A stretch of 64,000 nucleotides of DNA from Zygnema cylindricum. Lineage: Eukaryota; Streptophyta; Zygnematophyceae; Zygnematales; Zygnemataceae. How positions within the stretch are numbered: the stretch's first letter is position 1; every line of letters starts with the position of its first letter. Position numbers and translations under genes: made by a program. The notes under the pieces are model-generated. The model was not told the origin of the DNA. It did no database searches and worked only from the letters and a program-made list of their open reading frames with translations. Location of the stretch: NCBI GenBank assembly GCA_037447655.1, contig JBBHKE010002920.1, positions 1 through 64,000 of the forward strand. The letters are read 5' to 3'. Below are positions 43,159 to 54,511 of this stretch, one piece after another.

Positions 43159-44112
43159 TGTTGTCCATAGCCATTTTCAGCCATGGATTTACCCTCGGAT
43201 GCACCACAGACTACCCAAAAATAGCCTACTTTGAATAAACACAGAATTCTACAGAAATATCAAATCAATCTGAAACTGCAAACAGAGATATTTTCTAGGT
43301 TAAAAAATAACCTCACAAAGTTTCAGACAAAAATAATAAACAGAATGGTCACATCATCTGGTCAAAGTTGCAGAAAAACAGTCTGCCAGAACTTTGATAA
43401 AACCGGCTAGCTTCACAATGAAGTAAAACACATACCAGTCAAAAAATAAGCCTGAAAGTCTGTAGGAATGTAAAAAATACAAGGAGGAACATACATGCAA
43501 AATTTCATATAATTTTGCCAACAGACCTGAGAGAAATACTCAGACAAAATTACCAAAAATGACAATAAACAGTTTTTGGTACAGAAAGTTCCTATGTCTT
43601 AAAATGACTAAGTCCTACAAATATAAACTAGAGCTCACTACTAAACGTACGGAGGCATATTTACACCGACAACAAAATCGTATGCTGAGTCATTGCGTGT
43701 AAGTCAACAAGACTCCACGAATCTCGTAGAACAATCCGAGCCGTCCAAAAATAGATATTGTGTGATTGACGCGATATCGCGTCACCACTACTTGAAAAAT
43801 ACCGGCGGCCTTTGTCCGCCGTCCGTCGCTCTTGTTCGGCACCTTCGATGTCGTGCCACGTAATCCCAAATTCCACTTGACGAAACGACGTCAAACCATC
43901 CAAATTTGTCCGTACCGCAATTACGTACTTCGCCATAAATTACGCTTACCAATTTTAAGTACTCCTGTAAAATAGGATTCTTTGTACCGTCGCGTCCTTT
44001 TCCATAAATGCCACCTGTCGCATTATGTTTCGTACATGCGACGTACCATTTCAATCTATTCGAATATCTTACGTCGGATCGCGTCGCAATCCGCCGTCCA
44101 TTTGTTAACGCA
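43159..44112 (-). repeat. LTR fragment of a lineage 1 family replacing part of F LTR
   Basis: Begins TGTTGTCCATAGCC. Reversed, it ends with ATG plus eight codons (MAENGYGQQ) and CAACA, the same arrangement as the A and H LTRs, where gag starts in the LTR. CGTACGGAGGCATAT near 43650 matches the element A LTR. About 170 bp of the F LTR are missing at this site and no duplication is seen. Confidence 0.6.
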
Positions 44113-44354
44113 TAGAGATAACATTCGGTCGCGAGAATTCCGAGGAACGTACGAACGAATGAAAAGTGGACACGCGTCTGCTTAATGGCCTTGTCGTACA
44201 GAGGCCGTAAAGTAAGTACATTGGCAGTAGTACTTTCTTGTACTGTACAGTGTTTTGATTGTTTCGTTCAGTCAGTAGATAGGGGTTGTGAGAGGGAACT
44301 AGGACTTAGGAAAAACCAGGTAGATGTTTCTCTCTCTCTTTGAGAGTTTGTATA
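44113..44354 (+). repeat. Element F 3' LTR, second part
   Basis: Matches 30800-31042 (GAGATAACATTCG to GAGAGTTTGTATA) with the GTAC cluster. It stops before the hairpin ladder and LTR end; the J sequence follows immediately. Confidence 0.8.
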
Positions 44355-45036
44355 CTATTCTAAAAACAAGCACCATTCCCAACATACAAAACATATCATG
44401 AACTACACCTCCTCATAGGAGCATCCCAATAAGCGACATCACTCCAAGTACTGATATTAGTGTTTTCCCCTCCCTAGTTGGACCAGAGATCTTTGGTCCC
44501 TATCAGATATCTCATCACCCTTTTGGCTTCCTTCCAATCCTTGTTTCTACGATCATTGAGACTATTGCCGAGGACTCAAAGTGCTGTAGCTATGTCTGGT
44601 CCGGTACTGTTCATGAAATATATCAGACTTCATACGACCTGTCTGTACGTTATTGACTTCATAATCTGTCTCTTTTTTGCACTCATGACTTCATCAACAA
44701 TAATCACTCCTCTTTCTATACTCCCCTCACTTACTTTTTTCAAGTCCATCAGAGTGGTACAATTGTTTGCTTTATCCATTTAGAGTTTTTCCAACATGTT
44801 TCCAATGGCATCTTTTTGAGTTAATCTGATTACTCTTTTCTCTCCATCTCTTTCCATTTGAAATCCTACAATATATCTACCCTCCTCTAAGTCCTTCATG
44901 TCAAATGTGATTCTCAAATCTTTCATAAACTTATTAAACTTTTCCATGGACTTATTTAGTTGTAGCAGATAATCTAAATAGATGGCAATAAAGATAATCC
45001 CATCCTCATTCTCAAATATGTAAATAGAGTGGTCAC
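44355..45036 (-). pseudogene. Element J RT and RNase H N-terminus
   Basis: Minus-strand continuation of the J RNase H seen at 29945-30254, separated by F. RT shows SDHSIYIFENEDG; the active site reads IYLDYLLQL, so the YVDD aspartate pair is broken. It continues with MKDLEEGRYIVGFQMERD, then RNase H with WSDVAYWDAPMRR. Several stops are present. It is cut at 45036 by element H. Confidence 0.8.
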
Positions 45037-45785
45037 TGTTGTATTTTTGGAAAGCTTTCAGTCTCAACGAAGCAGCGCAGCTGCTATACAGACAGAGCAG
45101 CGTAGCTGCTATTCAGCAGAGCAGCGCAGCAGCTATACAGTAGAGCAACGCAGATACTATACTGCGCAGCAGCGAATCAGCAAAGCAGTGCAGCAGCGAG
45201 ACTGCAACACAGAGGACAACGCAACCACGATTATATTTGATATGGTCTGTACGGACAACACAGCGTCTGATATTCTTAATGTGATTCTGTACAGAATCGA
45301 GCAACTGCGATAGATACAATTCTAGTCAACTTAGTGGGTAACTCAGTGGTAGCTTAGTAATAGCTCAGTGGTAGCTTAGTGATAGCTCAGTGGTAGCTTG
45401 ACAGATTAGTGGTAGCTTGGTGGTTTGACGTACCTCTCAAGTACACTGGTGTTGCCAGTGCAACACAAGTATAAGACTTAGGACTCAGAACATATCTTGT
45501 ATCCAGACTTCCAAGTAGTAAAACTGCAAACAGTTTTTGGGAAACTTCTGAGTATTATATCTTGAGTGTTGTCGGGTCAATTGTGCTGAAACTTTGGGAG
45601 TTATCAGTGTTTATGCTACTCTATATTCTGATAGAGTTTTGTGAGGTTTGGATGCTCGTATAAGAATTGGTGAGCACTTGAGAACAGCTGTTTGATAGGA
45701 TTCTTGATAGCTTATGAGAGTGTATCATGTCTACTTCTACTACTACTGCTGCTCCTCCACCTGCACCGGTGGTTGTAGAACAACA
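45037..45785 (+). repeat. Element H 5' LTR with minisatellites
   Basis: 749 bp. An AGCAGCGCAGCTGCTATACA-type repeat of about 25 bp recurs at 45070-45200. A second array of AGTGGTAGCTTAGTGATAGC-type units lies at 45345-45420. The gag ATG at 45727 is 59 nt before the LTR end. Confidence 0.9.
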
Positions 45786-47365
45786 GGTTATGGGCATGTC
45801 ATCAAGAATTCCTATCTTTTCAGGGGAAAAGCATGTTTACTGGAAGGACATGGTGGAGACACATTTTGAGAATGTAAATCTCTTAGACATATTGGATGGT
45901 TCTCTGGATGAATGTGATCCGGCATGGTCTAAGAAAAATACGCAAGCTGGTTTTATTCTGAAATTCTGTATATCTGAGGACTTAGCTTATGTCTCGGATA
46001 AAACTGAAAAAAACAATTGATATGTGGAAATCTCTTAAAAATGATTATGAAAAAGCTAATGTCCAGGAAGAACTCTTATCGGCTGGAAAAATTTGGGAAT
46101 ATAAGTACACTGGCGGTTGCATGGCTGAATATTCTAACAAGTTCCGCATCCTTGTAGATGCACATGCTTGTGCAGGTTGGGAGTTTCCTCAATTTCAACA
46201 GGCAGCGTTGCTCATGAGGGGTCTCCTTCGTAGTATGAAATGCGCATCTGATATGCTCAAACAGAAAGATAAAGCTAGCTGGACTTCACAGTTAGCCATC
46301 AATATTTTGCTGGAAGAGGAAGCTACATCTAATATTCTCAATGTTGAGCAGGTAGAGGCTTTTAATTCAGACTTTGAGAGGAAAGGTCAGTTTAATCAGC
46401 AAAGAAATCAGTCTAATCAGTTCAGACAATTTAATCAGGATGGGAATAGACAATCCAACAATGCATGTTTTTATTGTAGTGAGAGAGGTCATGGATACAA
46501 ATTTTGTCCCAAGCTTAAAAAAGCTAACGATACAGGTTTATACAGGCCGGGATGGCAACAAAGTCAGTTTTACAAAAACTTCTCATTGTCTACACCTTGT
46601 GGAAATGCACTATTTTCAGCAACTTCATCACTCTTGGATGAGACTTTGACATTTTCTGAGGAAGATGAAACGGATCTATTCACCATGGCGGCAGCGATGG
46701 AGGGCCCCAAGGACCCTGGATGGATAATGGACACGGGAGCCTCAGCCCACATGTGCTGGAACAAAACCATCTTTAAAAATCTGAAAACAACGCCGGAGAA
46801 AAATATTTATTATGCTTGTGGAATGAGTGTTCAAACTCGTGCTGTGGGTGATGTGTCTTTGTTAGTGGATGTGGAGGGTAGAGCAACTGAAAGGACTCTT
46901 CACAATGTCTTGTTTGTGCCTGCCTTTAAGAAAAATCTATTTTATACGTCTTTGGTAGAGAGTAAAGGCATTGAGGTTAATTTGAGAAATGGTAGGCAGG
47001 TTGTTTGCAAAAATGGCAAAGTCGCAGTTAGCAGTATTAGAGATAATAGCAAGTTGTACCAAATGGATATGGCTAATACCAAGGAGAATGATGTTCTGTA
47101 CTCCGGTGCTTTGCATTCGGATGAGTTGTGGCATAAGAGATTAGGACATGTAAACTATGATAGTTTGAGGAAAATGGTAATTGCTGGAAAAATTGGGGTG
47201 TCTCAATCACAGATCAGCCAATCAAAACATGTGATGGCTGCGCTTTGGGAAAAATCCACAGACTACCATTTCCTAAAGAGACTGAGCATCGGTCCACAAG
47301 ACTTTTACAACAAGTTCATTCGGATGTTTTTGGTCCTGCGAAGGTTCCATCTGCCGGGGGAATGA
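45727..47365 (+). pseudogene. Element H gag, protease and integrase N-terminus
   Basis: Gag starts MSTSTTT, and the primer site GGTTATGGGCATGTC at 45786 encodes part of QQVMGMSS. A frameshift at an A-run near 46005 moves the frame. Gag then shows FRILVDAHACAG and a zinc knuckle CFYCSERGHGYKFC. Protease has MDTGASAHMC. The integrase zinc finger (WHKRLGHVN) follows, and the frame is lost at another A-run near 47240. The gag region is Gln/Asn-rich before the knuckle. Confidence 0.9.
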
Positions 47366-48015
47366 AATATATGGTCATGTTCACAGATGATTTCTCCAGG
47401 TTTACAAAAGTTTACTTCATGAAAAAGAAGAGTGAGGTGTTTGGTCACTTCAAACACTACAAAGCATGGGCTGAAAAAATTCATATTTATTCTATTTTAC
47501 AGCTCAGATCGGACAATGGTGGTGAATATACTTCGAAAGAATTTGAAACCTTTTTACTCGAGGAAGGCATAAGTCATCTGTTGACTGTTCCATATTTAAC
47601 AGAACAAATTGGGCTGTCAGAAAGATTAAATAGAACTCTCACGGAGAGCTCGAGGTCGATGCTCGCAGATAAAAATGTGGATCCGAAATTATGGGCTGAT
47701 GCTCTAAATTGTGCAGTTTATATTAAGAATAGGATAGGATCAAAATCGGTAGAATCTACTCCTTACGAGATCTGGACAGGTAGCAAACCTGATGTTAGCC
47801 ATTTCAAAGTCTTTCGTAGTAAGTGTTTTATCCTAGATACGTCTATGGATACATGGAAAATGGAACCGAAGGGATTACCGGGTATTTTGTTAGGATATGA
47901 TGACCACTCACAAGGTTACAGAGTCTTTATGTTTAAGAGGCAGAAAATAGTTGTAGCAAGGATTATCATTGTCAAAGATGAACTAGACTCGATAGATTTA
48001 TTTCACATGACATAG
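47245..48015 (+). pseudogene. Element H integrase core
   Basis: 256-codon open frame with HSDVFGPAKV (first aspartate), TDDFSRFTKVYF, RSDNGGEY (second aspartate) and the block EQIGLSERLNRT, in which NGVAER is changed but the glutamate is kept. The C-terminal part has PYEIWTGSKPDVSHFKVF and GYDDHSQGYRV. It ends at a stop before the linker. Confidence 0.88.
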
Positions 48016-48170
48016 CAGCAAAAGCAGCAAAAAGTACAAGAGTATGTCATCTTAGATTGTATGCAAGAAATTGTCCCGCACGTGCAACATTCTCCGGTGG
48101 TGACTCCAGAATCGGACTCTCTCCAACTTCCTCAACATGTTCAGTTCAAACCAAACCAACAGCAATCAAT

Positions 48171-48260
48171 ACACACGGATCGCAACCAGCGCAATCAGCT
48201 ACACACGGATCGTAACCAGCGCAATCAGCTACACACGGATCGCAACCAGCGCAATCAGCC
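48171..48260 (+). repeat. Three tandem 30-bp coding repeats in the integrase-RT linker
   Basis: Three near-perfect copies of a 30-bp unit, each encoding HTDRNQRNQ plus one residue, with one C-to-T difference. The unit length keeps the frame. It lies in the poorly conserved linker (48061-48375) between integrase and RT. Confidence 0.9.
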
Positions 48261-48419
48261 CAATGCGCGGCAACCGACGATCTCAGCCTCAAAATTTCCG
48301 AGGGAAGAAGATCCAGCAGTTGCCTGCAAGCAAGCTCTCACTTTGCCTACTCGGCAGTCTCAGGGGAGCCCTTGATCATCCAAGAGGCCTCCTCATCACC
48401 AGAGCGGAATCTCTAGATT

Positions 48420-49931
48420 GAGGCGGCAAATGACGAAATGAAGTCGATCATGGAGGCACAAACTTGGGAACTTGTGGACCTTCCTCCGGACTGAAAAGCG
48501 ATCGGCAGCAAATGGGTATTCAAAGTGAAGTTAAATCTCGATAATACCATTGAACGCTATAAGGCCAGACTTGTGGCGAAGGGGTATAATTAAAAGGAAC
48601 GAATCGATTTTGAAGAAACATTTTCTTCGGTTGTAAGATTTCCAACAGTTAGGATTTTGCTGTCCCTAACTGCTATAGAAGATATGGAAATTCATCAGAT
48701 GGATGTAAAGACGACCTTTTTGCACGGAGAACTAGAAGAGACCATTTACATGCAGCAGCCTGAAAAGTATGCAAAACTAGGAAAAGAGCACTTAGTATGC
48801 AAGTTGCTAAAATCCTTGTACGGCCTAAAACAAGCCCCTAGGCAATGGAATCTGAAGCTTGATGAATTCTTGACCAGTCTAGGATTTCAAAGGATAAGTT
48901 TTGACCACTCTGTCTATGTTCTAAAGGGTGAAAATGGGATATTGTATATAGCAATGTATGTAGATGATAGCAAATCAATGGCTGAAATTAAAAAAATTAA
49001 AACTGCTCTAAACTCACGGTTCGAGATGAAAGAACTTGGTGAGGCAAAGTATATTTTGGGTATCCAGGTAGAGAGGGATAGAAATAAGAAAGAAATAAAA
49101 TTACCTCAAAAGGAGGCTATTGGAAACATGTTAGATGAGTATGGAATGCGGGGGGCAAAAAGATTTCTAACTCCAATGGAGTTTCGGCAGAAGTTAGAGG
49201 GAGAAGAGACAAAACCAGGTGTCATTATTAGCGATTATTTAGAGTCAGGGGAGAATGATCCTATGACAATAATACTTTATAGACAAATAGTGGGAAACTT
49301 AATATATTTCATGAATTGTACCCGTCTTCACATTACTGCAGCAGTTGGGGTACTACGCAAAAGTCTAGAGAATCCTAGAAAATCTGACTTTGATGCAGCA
49401 AGAAGAGTCTTAAGATATATGGCCGGAACCAAAGACCTCAAACTCACTCTAGGCATAGGAGAAGTAAAACTGCAAACGTGGAGTGATGCAAGCAATGGCG
49501 GCATGCCAAGCTGGAAGTCCACAACGCGATTCGTTTTACAAATTGGGAACGGGACTTGCTGCTGGAGCAGCAAACTTCAAAAGGTTACAGCACAATCAAC
49601 AATGGAGTAAGAATATATGGCCGCGAGCTAGGCCCTCAAAGAACTCCTAGGGGTGAAATCCATGTTGGAAGAATAAGAATACATGCAGGTTTGTCCACAG
49701 GTGATCTGGTGTGATAACCAAGCTGCCATTGCCATTGCTTCTAACCCGAGTCATCACTTCAAAAGCAAGCACATGGATGTACGATTACACTTTGTAAGAG
49801 AAAAAGTGTTCTCTAGAGTGATTAAATTATGTTATTTGCGAGATGCAGAAATGATTGCTGATATGCTCACTAAAGCTCTTCCTGATCCTAAGCTGAAGTA
49901 TTGTAGGAACCCAGTGGGATTAAGTGAATAG
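48420..49931 (+). pseudogene. Element H RT and RNase H
   Basis: RT begins near 48420 with AANDEMKSIMEAQTWELVDL but has TGA and TAA stops at about 48493 and 48592. It is open from 48657 (HQMDVKTTFLHGELEETIY, SLYGLKQAPRQWN). YVDD is present but is followed directly by SKSM: the usual LLLI residues are missing by an in-frame 12-nt deletion. RNase H keeps WSDASNGGMP and STME, then three stops. 49683-49931 carries CDNQAA and HHFKSKHMDV. Confidence 0.88.
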
Positions 49932-50091
49932 TTGAATTATTGCACTTCGATACTGCCACTCTGCGATAAGTCCACCATTGAGATGTAGTGGGACTGGGTG
50001 ACTTGCTAATTGCTATACTGCTTTACTGCGATGCTGCGATAGTTTATCACCGCAGCTGCGCCGGTATACTGAGTCTAAAGCTTTAGGGGAG

Positions 50092-50810
50092 TGTTGTATT
50101 TTTGAAAAGCTTTTAGTCTCAACGCAGCAGCGCAGCTGCTATACAGATAGAGCAGCGCAACTACTATATAGCAGAGCAGCGCAGCTGCTATACAGCAGAG
50201 CAACGCAGCTGCTATACAGCACAGCAGCAGAGCAGCGCAGCAGCGAGGCTGCAACACAGAGGACAACGCAACCACGATTATATTTGATATGGTCCATACG
50301 GACAACGTAGCGTCTGATATTCATAATGTGATTCTGTACAGGATAGAGCAACTGTGATAGATACGATTCTAGTCAACTTAGTGGGTAACTCAGTGGTAGC
50401 TTAGTGATAGCTCAGTGGTAGCTTAACAGATTAGTGGTAGCTTGGTGGTTTGACGTACCTCTCAAGTACACTGGTGTTGCCAGTGCAACACAAGTATAAG
50501 ACTTAGGACTCAGAACATATCTTGTATCCAGACTTCCAAGTAGTAAAACTGCAGACAAATTTTGGGAAACTTCTGAGTAATATATCTTGATTGTTGTCGA
50601 GTCAATTGTGCTGAATCTTTGGGAGTTATCAGTTTTTATGCTACTCTATGTTCTCATAGAGTTTTGTGAGGTTTGGTTTCTCGTATATGAATTGGTGAGC
50701 ACTTGAGAAGAGTTGTTTGATAGGATTCTTGATAGCTTCTGAGAGTGTATCATGTCTACTTCTACTACTACTGCTGCTCCTCCACCTGCACCGGTGGTTG
50801 TAGAACAACA
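50092..50810 (+). repeat. Element H 3' LTR
   Basis: 719 bp, following AGGGGAG. It is 30 bp shorter than the 5' LTR, mostly through loss of one 22-bp unit in the AGTGGTAGCTT array. It ends with the repeated gag start and GTAGAACAACA at 50810. Confidence 0.92.
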
Positions 50811-50990
50811 TAAAAGTATTGGTATAGCTATCATTAACTTGGGACGGAGAGACGACTTAAGGGAGGATGTACGCTAGCGTAAAAATGAGGTTGTGTATTA
50901 GACGACATATATATAATTATAGAGTTAAGTATTATTAAATGTGGGAGTTTAGCTATTTAGTTTATTTTTTTCACTAAAATTCTATCTAGA
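50811..50990. other. Unassigned spacer
   Basis: About 180 bp of AT-rich sequence between H and a D-family LTR. I recognise nothing in it. Confidence 0.4.
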
Positions 50991-51632
50991 TGTTGAAAAG
51001 AGGTTAATAAAATCTCACTTCTCTATTTTAAATAGACTCTATAACGAGAGAGAGTGGATCAAAGACGCGCCATGGCTGCCTCTTTGTTTAGAAGGTAGGG
51101 CATTTAACCAAAATGATGTCCTAACTTGGATTTTGAATTAGGGTATTCAAATCAAAGTAGCTTGGAATCTCGTCCACTAAGGCATGATAAATCGTTGGAA
51201 ATATTTCATTCGTTAACTTAATAAATGTTCACAGATCAACCAAATTCATTTAAACGAAACATGTGAACCGAAGGCCCACACCCTCAAATTGCGTGCACAT
51301 CGAGCCGTGTAAATATACTTGATCGAATAGACGACGTCGCAGCCGCCAACCCAATTAGAAATTTTGGCGACTTTTAGAAAAAATGTCCCGCGATGTCACA
51401 TGTCGCCACAATATTAGATGTCAAAGAATATGGGAGTAACCATGGCTCTCGATTTGACAGGCGTCACCTTGAAGGCCATGTCGTACAATGGTCCTACAAT
51501 AAACATATCGCAAAGTGTACTTTCTTGTACTATACAATGTTCCTATTGGACTAGGGTTTAGTAGTAGGTAGTCGTAATTTGCCAAGACAAGACTTAGTGA
51601 AATTTAGGTAGCTATTTTTAAGAAAGCTTGTA
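50991..51632 (+). repeat. Truncated D-family LTR
   Basis: Starts TGTTGAAAAGAGG and runs through a weak antisense tRNA-like module (51115-51190), GTAC motifs (51482-51532) and CTATTGGACTAGGG. It stops in AAAGCTTGTAA, so the hairpin ladder and LTR end are missing. Confidence 0.8.
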
Positions 51633-52050
51633 AAGGTGTCGTACCCGAGAGAGAAGCAAGGAAACCATGCATCATAACCAACTAAGTCATGCTCACAGAC
51701 ATATATACAAACAAAAATGAATATAGAGTGAAAAAATATATATATACCATGGCAAAGAAAAAACATAAGTGAGCCAAAGAAAAAGGAAATAATACTCCCT
51801 AAACAACGTGGTTAGAAATACAAATAAGAATAGTCTTACTCTATCTAGCCTCTAAAGCTAGATAGCAAAAAGAAATAAAATGCTTGAGCAAAAGGTGAGA
51901 GAGAGCAATAGAGAAGCTCAGCGGCCAAGAGAAAATTCTTGTCCAAAAGCTTAAATCTCTAAGTCTTAGAATTAGCCAAAGTAGGAGCTATGCTATGCCT
52001 AAGCAAAACTAGCCTACGTCTAGCCTACTTTACATGAATCAAACACACTT
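51633..52050. other. Unassigned spacer with (AT)n
   Basis: About 420 bp, AT-rich, with a short (TA)n run near 51738. No LTR signature or credible frame. It contains the left copy of the C2 duplication (CACTT) at its end. Confidence 0.4.
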
Positions 52051-53117
52051 TGTAGAAATTAATAGTCCGTTTTAAGTGCTTTCTAGGTCTAAATAGAAAT
52101 ATAGAAAGAAGCCGATGCAGTCTACCTCTAACTTCTCTCTCCAACTCTTAAACTTGTCGCAGTCACTGAGAAATTGGAGAGGAAGCTAGAGCCATGGTTA
52201 CCTAGGCTATCCAGAGGTTTACGGGAAATATATATTAGTTAATTTACTATTAGGGGTTTATTTACTAAAACGATACATGCCGAGATCAGGATTTGATCCT
52301 GGTACCTGACGGACATTAAACTACCGGTAGCCGGTAGCCTTATCAGTTAAGTCTAAAAGTAGTGGTACCCACTATTGGGTTTGATATTTATTTGAACATT
52401 ACAACATAGGATAATTCATTTAACTAAAACTAATTACGGGATACATAGATCTAGTAATGTAAAAGTATAGATTACGGTACGGATAAGAAACGAATACAAC
52501 GCATTTGTTTCTTTAGCGAAATAAATATTGTGAAGGTATTCATTACGGCTACGATTAAATGTACATTTAATTGGACGACCGGAATGAATGCCGAGATCGC
52601 GGAAGAGGATTTCGGCGGTTTTTGGTCATCGCCACATCGGATGACATGTGGCAGAATAACATTAGATCGCGGTATCTTCGAGGATAAAGGGAGCAAATCC
52701 GGATATACCACGTGTCGACATCTAGGCCATGTCGTACAGTGTCCGTACAGAATGTACACCGACAGTTGTACTTTTGTGTACGGAGGTGTAATCTGATTGG
52801 CTCCGTACATCAGTAGATAGAGTCTGTGAAAGAGATAGGACTTAGAAAAATTAGGAGATAGGACCCTCTCTCCCAGAGAGCTTCTATACAAAAGGTCAAC
52901 TTTGACCCTCCATAACTTACTGCTCAGGGGAGCAAATTCATAGACTCTTTTTGCTATCGACTTAGGGGAGTCTTATCTTCACAAAGGTGAAAGTGGTCTG
53001 AGTCTTTGTCTACCAGGGTGGCAGTTGGTCTTGCTGAAACATCAAGGGTTCAGGGTTATCCTAGAGACTTCTTGGAAGCTATCCATTATGAGGACTTATA
53101 GAGGTCTCAGAGTCTCA
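52051..53117 (+). repeat. C2 5' LTR
   Basis: 1067 bp from TGTAGAAATTAATAG to CAGAGTCTCA. It includes the stem-loop with AACTTGTCGCAGTCACTG, the antisense tRNA-like module (about 52268-52350), a GTAC cluster (52734-52808) and the hairpin ladder from 52920. The gag ATG is mutated to ATA. Confidence 0.9.
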
Positions 53118-54511
53118 GGTGATGGGCCCACCCTCTAGGCTACTAAGAAATGGCTTCATATACAGGGAAAGTATGATGATAGGAGCTTTATGCGAAAAAA
53201 GGTTTTGAGGGATAGTGAGTGGATGATTGGAGCGTCCATCAAGTCTTGGAATCCCTCCAGGGTTTGGAGGAAGTAGATTTACCAAGAAAGAGGACCCACC
53301 TTTATTGGAGAAAACAAAGGAAGGAGAGGTGGTTGATAAAGGAAAGGAGAAGGAAACGACCACACCAATAGCAACTGGTTCGGCATTCATGTCACATATT
53401 CAGAGGAACAAGGAGAATGTTTCTGAAACCTGGGTCTTCAACAATATAGCGGCAAAGAACTTCATCCTACGCCATCTCACTCAAGGAATTGCATGTCTTC
53501 ATTTGTAGGGAGAAAGGGCATTCGATCTTTGGATGGCTCTCATAGAGATGTACCGAAGTGGTACGATTCAGCAGCAACAGTAGGCTGATTAGAAAGTTAA
53601 GGAGTATGTATACAAAGCGGGGAAGATGTTGGATTTTTTCAATGAGCTTGCTACACTCTTCATGGAGCTAGAGAGTGCCGGAAAAGCTTTTAGTGAAAAT
53701 GAAAAGGTTAATTGTTTACAGATGAAGTGACCCGATGAGTTCAAAAACATAGTCAACCGTGTGCAGGACTTGCCGGACTCAAGGTGGATATGAAACTTAG
53801 TGGTAGGGATGATTCTCGTTCGAGAGAATACGATTTAGATTCGAATGGGAGGAAAGAGTGGCCAATTCTTGGCAACTACGATCGATTGGAGGAACAAGGA
53901 TTCTTGAAAATCGGTCAGAAACTATGAGGGGAGGGAGCAGAAAAATCAGACCGACGAGTTCGGACCAAGGTCTCCCAAAGGTTTATGTCATTTTTGTAAA
54001 AAACAGGGGAACTATATGGCAGAGTGCACTAAGCTAAGCGAGCTTCGGTTAAAGAAGAGGCAGACTAGTGGAACCCCTAAACGAAAGAAAAAGGCGCTTA
54101 TGACACAGGTACAAGAGGCGGAATCCGAGGACGAGGACGATGAGCTCCTTTTGGATTTGGAGTTGGAGGCGAAAAACGAGGTCTAAATTCCACGAATGCA
54201 AAAATGTGCTTACAGTGGATTAAAAGGTGAAGCACGCTGGATTATAGATTTAGGTACCTCTATGTACATCTGTAAGAATAGGCACCTGTTCACTAAGATA
54301 AGAAAGATTCCCACCGTAGAGATAGAGTACAAGGATGGGAGGATAGTCACCACTACTCTTGAAGGATAGGTAGATCTGACACTGTAAGTAGAAGGAAAGA
54401 CATCCATATTAACATTCTCCGATATATTGTTTATTTTGGAGCTGAAAAAAAAACCTCATCACTACATCTGTATTAGATGATAAGGGTTTTTTTACTAGCA
54501 CAAGGGAAGGA
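53118..54511 (+). pseudogene. C2 gag and protease, decayed
   Basis: Starts with the primer site GGTGATGGGCCCACC, one base off consensus. Gag segments NNIAAKNFILRHLTQGIA and LATLFMELESAGK and a knuckle remnant (CHFCKKQGNYMAEC, with Asn for His) can be read. Protease shows IDLGTS for VDSGAS. There are many stops. It ends at the solo LTR. Confidence 0.8.

Larger units (their letters stand above)
30255..44354 (+). mobile_element. Copia element F with nested D and solo LTRs
   Basis: Lineage 2 element inserted in element J. Its 5' LTR is complete; its internal region is split by D (31940-38147) and a solo LTR (38191-39180). Its 3' LTR is interrupted by 43159-44112 and cut at 44354, losing its last part together with a few codons of J. 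Gag has a TAA as its fifth codon, so it is dead. Confidence 0.85.
45037..50810 (+). mobile_element. Copia element H, full structure, lineage 1
   Basis: Two LTRs (749 and 719 bp, TGTTG...CAACA), a primer site, gag to RNase H and a purine tract AGGGGAG. Flanks GTCAC and TAAAA do not match, and the left flank (element J RT) does not continue on the right, so one side was rearranged after insertion or the element is a recombinant. Frameshifts and stops make it non-autonomous. Confidence 0.9.

Noticed and set aside
48171-48260. CRISPR-like array
   Set aside because: The three units are directly adjacent without spacers and lie in a retrotransposon coding region of a eukaryote.
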